Under the pieces are notes generated by a model, which was given only the letters and a program-made list of their open reading frames with translations, was not told the origin of the DNA and did no database searches. Source: Saccharospirillum sp039982735 (GTDB taxonomy: Bacteria; Pseudomonadota; Gammaproteobacteria; Pseudomonadales; Natronospirillaceae). From it: a DNA stretch of 64,000 nt. Below, piece by piece: positions 60,265-64,000 of the stretch. The stretch covers positions 1 to 64,000 of the forward strand of contig NZ_JBDWXV010000012.1 of NCBI RefSeq assembly GCF_039982735.1. The letters run 5' to 3'. A program made the position numbers and the translations under genes. How positions within the stretch are numbered: position 1 is the first letter of the stretch; each line of letters starts with the position of its first letter.

Positions 60265-61257
60265 ATGAAGAACCTGAAAGACACCCGTCGCATCGGCCTT
60301 GGCTGCATGAACCTGTCGCACGCCTATGGCCCGCGGCCTGCTGAGGCCGACGCCATTACCTTCCTGAACGAAGCGCTCGACCTGGGTTACGACCACCTCG
60401 ATTCGGCCGCTCTCTACGGCTTTGGCAACAACGAATCGCTGCTCGGCAAAGCCGTAATGCACCGTCGCGATGAGTTTTACCTGGCCAGCAAGTGCGGCAT
60501 GTTCAAGGACGGAACCGGTCAGCGTTCGATCGATGGCCACCCCGATGTAATCAAACAAACCTGTGAAGACGCTCTGCGCCGCCTGAACACCGAGGTGATC
60601 GACCTCTATTACCTGCACCGCTGGGACAAGCGCATTCCCATTGAAGAGAGCGTCGGCGCCATGGCCGACCTGGTGCAACAGGGCAAGGTGCGGCATCTCG
60701 GCCTGTCGGAAGTCTCCGCCGATACCCTGGCCAAGGCGCACCGCGAACACCCGATCACCGCCCTGCAGACTGAATACTCTCTGTGGAGCCGCAACCCGGA
60801 AATCGCCGTGCTGCGCGCCTGCGAAGAGCTCGATGTTACTTTTGTCGCCTTCAGCCCACTGGCCCGGGGCTACCTCAGTGGTGAACTGACCAACCCGAAC
60901 CAGCTGCCGGAGAACGACATTCGCCGCAAGATGCCGCGTTTTTCAGAGGAACACTATCCGAAAAACCTGACCCTGCTGGAACCGGTCAAATCAATCGCGG
61001 CGGATCTGGGCATCACCCCCGCACAACTGACCCTGGCCTGGGTGCTGAACCAGACCCCGACCATTGTCGCCATTCCGGGCACCACCAAACTCGACCACGC
61101 CCGGGATAACCTGGCCGCCGCCGACATTGAACTCAGTGACGACGTTCTGGACGCACTCGACCAGGCCATCAATCTCGACACCGTCAGCGGCCCGCGTTAC
61201 GGCAAGGCGACACTGGCTGAGATCGATACCGAGTTGTTCGATAGCGAAAAAGATTAA
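60265..61257 (+). CDS. Aldo/keto reductase
   Basis: 330 residues, TIM barrel. Catalytic tetrad visible as DSAALYG (Asp, Tyr), ASKCG (Lys) and YYLHRWD (His); the NADPH-binding end has VAIPGTTKLDHARDNLAA. The ATG at 60265 follows CGGAGAG. Class resembles IolS/YdbC-type enzymes; the substrate is unknown. It overlaps the convergent LysR gene by 4 bp. Confidence 0.9.
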   Translation: MKNLKDTRRIGLGCMNLSHAYGPRPAEADAITFLNEALDLGYDHLDSAALYGFGNNESLLGKAVMHRRDEFYLASKCGMFKDGTGQRSIDGHPDVIKQTCEDALRRLNTEVIDLYYLHRWDKRIPIEESVGAMADLVQQGKVRHLGLSEVSADTLAKAHREHPITALQTEYSLWSRNPEIAVLRACEELDVTFVAFSPLARGYLSGELTNPNQLPENDIRRKMPRFSEEHYPKNLTLLEPVKSIAADLGITPAQLTLAWVLNQTPTIVAIPGTTKLDHARDNLAAADIELSDDVLDALDQAINLDTVSGPRYGKATLAEIDTELFDSEKD

Positions 61258-62153
61258 CGCTCCAACTGGGCTGCCACTCTTCGTACATGGCCCGCCAGGA
61301 TCGCACTGGTGGGCGTTAACGGGCTTTCCCGCCGCTGAACCAAATACAACGACTGGGTAGGCAGCGGGTCGCTGATGGGGAGTTCCGTCAGTACTGGGGC
61401 GTACAGTGGCTGACGGCTGAACTTGGCCGGCAGCAGTGTCACCGCATCGGAATCCAGCAGGAATGCCAGCGTACTGGTCAGGGAGTAGGATTCCATCTGC
61501 GGTGGTGGTGCGCTCAAGCCAAAGTGCCGGAACAGGTCGATCACCAGAGGGCTGACGTGAGACCCGGCGCCCACGTGCAACCAGGGGGCGGAGATCAGTT
61601 CCGTCAGGTGGCGGCAGTTGCGAAACCGACCTTCTCGCCGGGTAATAACCGCCATTTCCATGCTCTGCAAAACGTCCACCTGGAACTCGCTTTCCGGCAA
61701 AGCTTGCCACAAAGGAGATACCGCAAAATCCAGACTGCCGCCGCGCAGCCGCTCCACCGCCTGCTCCTGCATGCCCTCAAAGATATCGAGCCTCACACCC
61801 GGGCAATCCCGCTGGAACAGCCGAACCGCACGCGCCACCCAGTCTACTGAGGAAGCGGGTGCCAGCATGATACGCACCACCCCTTCGCGCTCACCCCGCA
61901 TTTGCGCCACTTCATCAACGGCTCTCTGGGTCTCATTGACAATGGTTCGGGCACGGCGGGCAAACGCTTCCCCGTAGTCGGTGAGCGCTACGCCCTGGGC
62001 ACTGCGCTGTAGCAGTGCCACACCCAATTCCTCTTCCAGTTGCCGCAATTTTCGCGAAACACCCGGCTGCGACAGATTCATCTGACGGGCCGCAGCCCTG
62101 ATACTGCCGTGTGTCAACGTGGCCAGGAAGGTTTCTATCAGATCCAGCTTCAT
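61254..62153 (-). CDS. LysR-family regulator, likely of pobA
   Basis: 299 residues. HTH (about 3-60: GSIRAAARQMNLSQPGVSRKLRQLEEELG) and substrate domain of the GbpR/CbbR-like type. Divergent from pobA with a 149-bp gap holding a LysR-type palindrome. In Pseudomonas and Acinetobacter pobA is controlled by AraC- or IclR-type PobR; a LysR-type regulator here is a different arrangement. Confidence 0.88.
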   Translation of the reverse strand: MKLDLIETFLATLTHGSIRAAARQMNLSQPGVSRKLRQLEEELGVALLQRSAQGVALTDYGEAFARRARTIVNETQRAVDEVAQMRGEREGVVRIMLAPASSVDWVARAVRLFQRDCPGVRLDIFEGMQEQAVERLRGGSLDFAVSPLWQALPESEFQVDVLQSMEMAVITRREGRFRNCRHLTELISAPWLHVGAGSHVSPLVIDLFRHFGLSAPPPQMESYSLTSTLAFLLDSDAVTLLPAKFSRQPLYAPVLTELPISDPLPTQSLYLVQRRESPLTPTSAILAGHVRRVAAQLER

Positions 62154-62183
62154 GGGTGCCTATCAGGTTTTATTATCACCTGA

Positions 62184-62204
62184 GCCATATTGACATCTTA
62201 TGGC
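62184..62204. promoter_or_regulatory. LysR-type T-N11-A palindrome
   Basis: GCCATA (62184-62189), nine bases, TATGGC (62199-62204). T at 62188 and A at 62200 give the T-N11-A core of LysR boxes. It lies 31 bp before the regulator start and about 100 bp before pobA. Confidence 0.6.
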
Positions 62205-62302
62205 ATCGCCTGGCCAGTGCTACTGTTTCCTGTAGCCGCACTTACACGCACATGACTGACTGAACGGTGAACCCATTCGATGCTGTTACGGAGGCTCAAC
62301 GC

Positions 62303-63490
62303 ATGATCGAATCCAAGACTCAGGTTGCCATCATCGGCGGCGGACCCAGTGGCATGTTGTTGTCGCTGCTGTTGCATCAGGAAGGCATCGACAACGTGGT
62401 GCTCGAACGCTCGAGGCGGGCGCATGTGCTGTCGCGCATTCGCGCCGGAGTGCTGGAGTGGAGTACGGTGGAACTGTTGCGCCGGGCCGGGATCGGCAAA
62501 CGAATGGACCGCGAAGGTCACGTTCACAATGGCACCCAGGTGGCCTGGGGCGGTGAACACACCCTGTTGTTCGACATCAACACCTACACCGGTCGCCATT
62601 TGATGGCCTATGGCCAGACCGCCATCACCGAAGACCTGTACCAGGCACACGATGCCCTGGGGTCTGAGGTGCACCATGAGGTCGAGCAGGTCGAATTGCA
62701 TGATTTGACTGGCCAGCCTTTTGTGACCTACACCCGGGATGGCCAGGCATACCGGCTAACCTGCGATGCGATCGCCGGGTGCGACGGATTTCACGGCGTG
62801 TCGCGCGGGTCCATTCCAGCCAGCGTGCAACGCAATTTCGAGAAGGTGTACCCCTTCGGCTGGCTGGGCATTCTGTCGGAAACCCCACCGCTGGATGACA
62901 TCTGGTACATCCAGCATCCGGATGGATTCGCCCTGGCCTCACAACGCAACCCGATGCTGAGCCGCTACTACGTGCAATGCGATCTGAACGACCGTCCGGA
63001 AGACTGGTCTGACGAGCGCTTCTGGCAAACCCTGCTGGAGCGGATGCCGCCGGAGCTGGCGGCTCAGGTCGTCACGGGGCCGTCCATTGAAAAGTCGATA
63101 GCGCCGCTGCGCAGCTTTGTGACAGAACCGATGCGTTACGGGCAGTTATTTCTGGTCGGCGATGCAGCCCACATCGTACCGCCCACGGGCGCCAAGGGCT
63201 TGAACCTGGCGATGTCGGATGTCTACTATTTATGGCGCGCTCTGGTCGGTCGCTACCGGCACAACAGTGAACAGTTGGTCGATCGCTATTCGCAGGTCGC
63301 GCTGAAACGCGTCTGGGACACGACCCGGTTCAGTTGGTGGGTGACCACCCTGTTGCATCGCTTCCCGGACCAGACCGACTTTGATATGCGCACCCGGCTT
63401 TCCGAGTTGCAGTATCTGTCGGAATCACCGGTGGCCATGCATCAATTGGCCGAACAATACGGTGGTTTTCCGATTGAAGACTGGGGCTAA
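62303..63490 (+). CDS. pobA: 4-hydroxybenzoate 3-monooxygenase
   Basis: 395 residues, FAD-dependent class A hydroxylase. IIGGGPSGMLLSLLL (FAD Rossmann), ERSRRAHVLSRIRAGVLE, CDGFHGVSR (DG motif) and LVGDAAHIVPPTGAKGLNLA (GD motif). It makes protocatechuate from 4-hydroxybenzoate with NADPH and O2, feeding LigAB of this window. The ATG at 62303 follows GGAGG; the frame opens at 62267. Confidence 0.94.
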   Translation: MIESKTQVAIIGGGPSGMLLSLLLHQEGIDNVVLERSRRAHVLSRIRAGVLEWSTVELLRRAGIGKRMDREGHVHNGTQVAWGGEHTLLFDINTYTGRHLMAYGQTAITEDLYQAHDALGSEVHHEVEQVELHDLTGQPFVTYTRDGQAYRLTCDAIAGCDGFHGVSRGSIPASVQRNFEKVYPFGWLGILSETPPLDDIWYIQHPDGFALASQRNPMLSRYYVQCDLNDRPEDWSDERFWQTLLERMPPELAAQVVTGPSIEKSIAPLRSFVTEPMRYGQLFLVGDAAHIVPPTGAKGLNLAMSDVYYLWRALVGRYRHNSEQLVDRYSQVALKRVWDTTRFSWWVTTLLHRFPDQTDFDMRTRLSELQYLSESPVAMHQLAEQYGGFPIEDWG

Positions 63491-63999
63491 AAGAGCTGAA
63501 CTACGCCAATTCCGCTGGTGATCAACAACACCCAACCGAGGCCCTGATAAAACCGCGTGGCCTCGGTCTTAAGTAAGCGGGTATGGAACCGCAAGCCCAT
63601 CACATGGCCAATCGCCGCGGCAGGCAGTAACCACAGCTGATGAATCAGTTGCAGATCGACATCGAACGCTATAAACGCTGTCAGCTTGATGCACACCAGA
63701 ATAAACCAGAGCACAAAGAGGGTGTCACGCAGCTGAAAACGAGGAATTTTCTGCGACACCACGGCGATGATCAGCGGTGCGCCGACCAAAGAAGTACCGC
63801 TGATATAACCGCCTAATGCGAGAAAAACACCATCAAGCCATTTACTGTTGCTGCGAAAGGGCATCTGCAAAATGTAGGTAATGGAATATAGCCCGACAAT
63901 GACGAAAATAATGCCACTCATCACCGCATCGGGCAGAGTCAGCAAACCGAACACACCAATCAGCTTGGGGATCAGCAAGATCAGAATCACGGTGCGCAA
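63487..63999 (-). CDS. TSUP (TauE/SafE) family membrane permease, partial
   Basis: At least 170 residues with about five hydrophobic helices and the motif GGYISGTSLVGAPLIIAVV, typical of the second half of TauE/SafE transporters. The reading frame reaches the window edge, so the N-terminal part is missing here. It would export or import a sulfur or carboxylate anion. The stop overlaps the convergent pobA stop by 4 bp. Confidence 0.85.
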   Translation of the reverse strand: MRTVILILLIPKLIGVFGLLTLPDAVMSGIIFVIVGLYSITYILQMPFRSNSKWLDGVFLALGGYISGTSLVGAPLIIAVVSQKIPRFQLRDTLFVLWFILVCIKLTAFIAFDVDLQLIHQLWLLPAAAIGHVMGLRFHTRLLKTEATRFYQGLGWVLLITSGIGVVQLF

Positions 64000-64000
64000 A

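Overview
The window looks like chromosomal DNA of a marine-type gammaproteobacterium, possibly of the Oceanospirillales/Saccharospirillum kind. The lineage is inferred from gene content (TrpR control of trpEG, DUF1415, DUF3530, a YjjG-like phosphatase, many c-di-GMP proteins, protocatechuate 4,5-cleavage genes); there is no rRNA or other marker to prove it. Most of the window is GC-rich core-like sequence with tight operons. Two stretches are clearly AT-richer and accessory: about 1-5.8 kb and 22.0-24.0 kb.

1-5.8 kb is a scrap-yard of mobile elements with cargo. It holds the 3' half of an IS110/IS1111-family transposase and its non-coding right end, a second copy of that right end with no transposase, three degenerate copies of the tail of a REP-associated (Y1/IS200-like) transposase, and short hairpin motifs of the form GTGACTGTCC-ATTTAGTC at the seams. 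Between the seams sit three minus-strand cargo genes: an NT5C1-type 5'-nucleotidase, an orphan membrane protein and a TIR-domain protein.

5.85-15.96 kb: a LysR regulator diverges from a five-gene operon (Tat-type substrate-binding protein, two permeases, fused ATPases, allophanate hydrolase), followed by a membrane-anchored alpha/beta hydrolase. 16.0-19.5 kb: one large Amt-PAS-PAS-GGDEF-EAL protein. 19.7-22.0 kb: a rhodanese and the protein AMPylase SelO. 22.0-23.9 kb: five small AT-rich membrane or secreted genes of unknown function. 24.2-27.8 kb: a two-component system followed by a periplasmic MsrA-MsrB fusion with a Met/Asp-repeat linker. 28.1-32.5 kb: a signalling operon headed by a histidine kinase whose membrane domain matches the plant/cyanobacterial ethylene-binding domain residue for residue at the copper site, followed by a receiver, a receiver-GGDEF-EAL protein and a pseudo-receiver.

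32.5-44.5 kb holds metabolic and redox genes: a HAD phosphatase, an Acg-type nitroreductase with its MarR regulator and paired operators, a Fur-box siderophore reductase, and a QseBC-like two-component system divergent from a PepSY/DUF2271/PepSY-flavodoxin reductase trio. It continues with a haloacid dehalogenase-like HAD, hisC, a GNAT and DUF1415. 44.5-47.0 kb: trpR-trpE-trpG with a textbook TrpR operator. 47-50.6 kb: DUF1304, gph, a Cof-type HAD, rpe, DUF3530. 51-56.2 kb: a GAF-HD-GYP protein, then LysR and ligA-ligB-ligJ for protocatechuate 4,5-cleavage. 56.4-60.1 kb: three membrane/lipid-type genes, among them a fusion of a catalytically degenerate metallophosphoesterase to a GT4 glycosyltransferase. 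60.3-64 kb: an aldo/keto reductase, a LysR regulator divergent from pobA (which feeds protocatechuate to LigAB), and a TSUP permease running off the edge.

Two copies of a long structured intergenic repeat (50.68 and 55.0 kb) share a stem-within-a-stem architecture with a compensatory base-pair change. No tRNA, rRNA or CRISPR array was seen.
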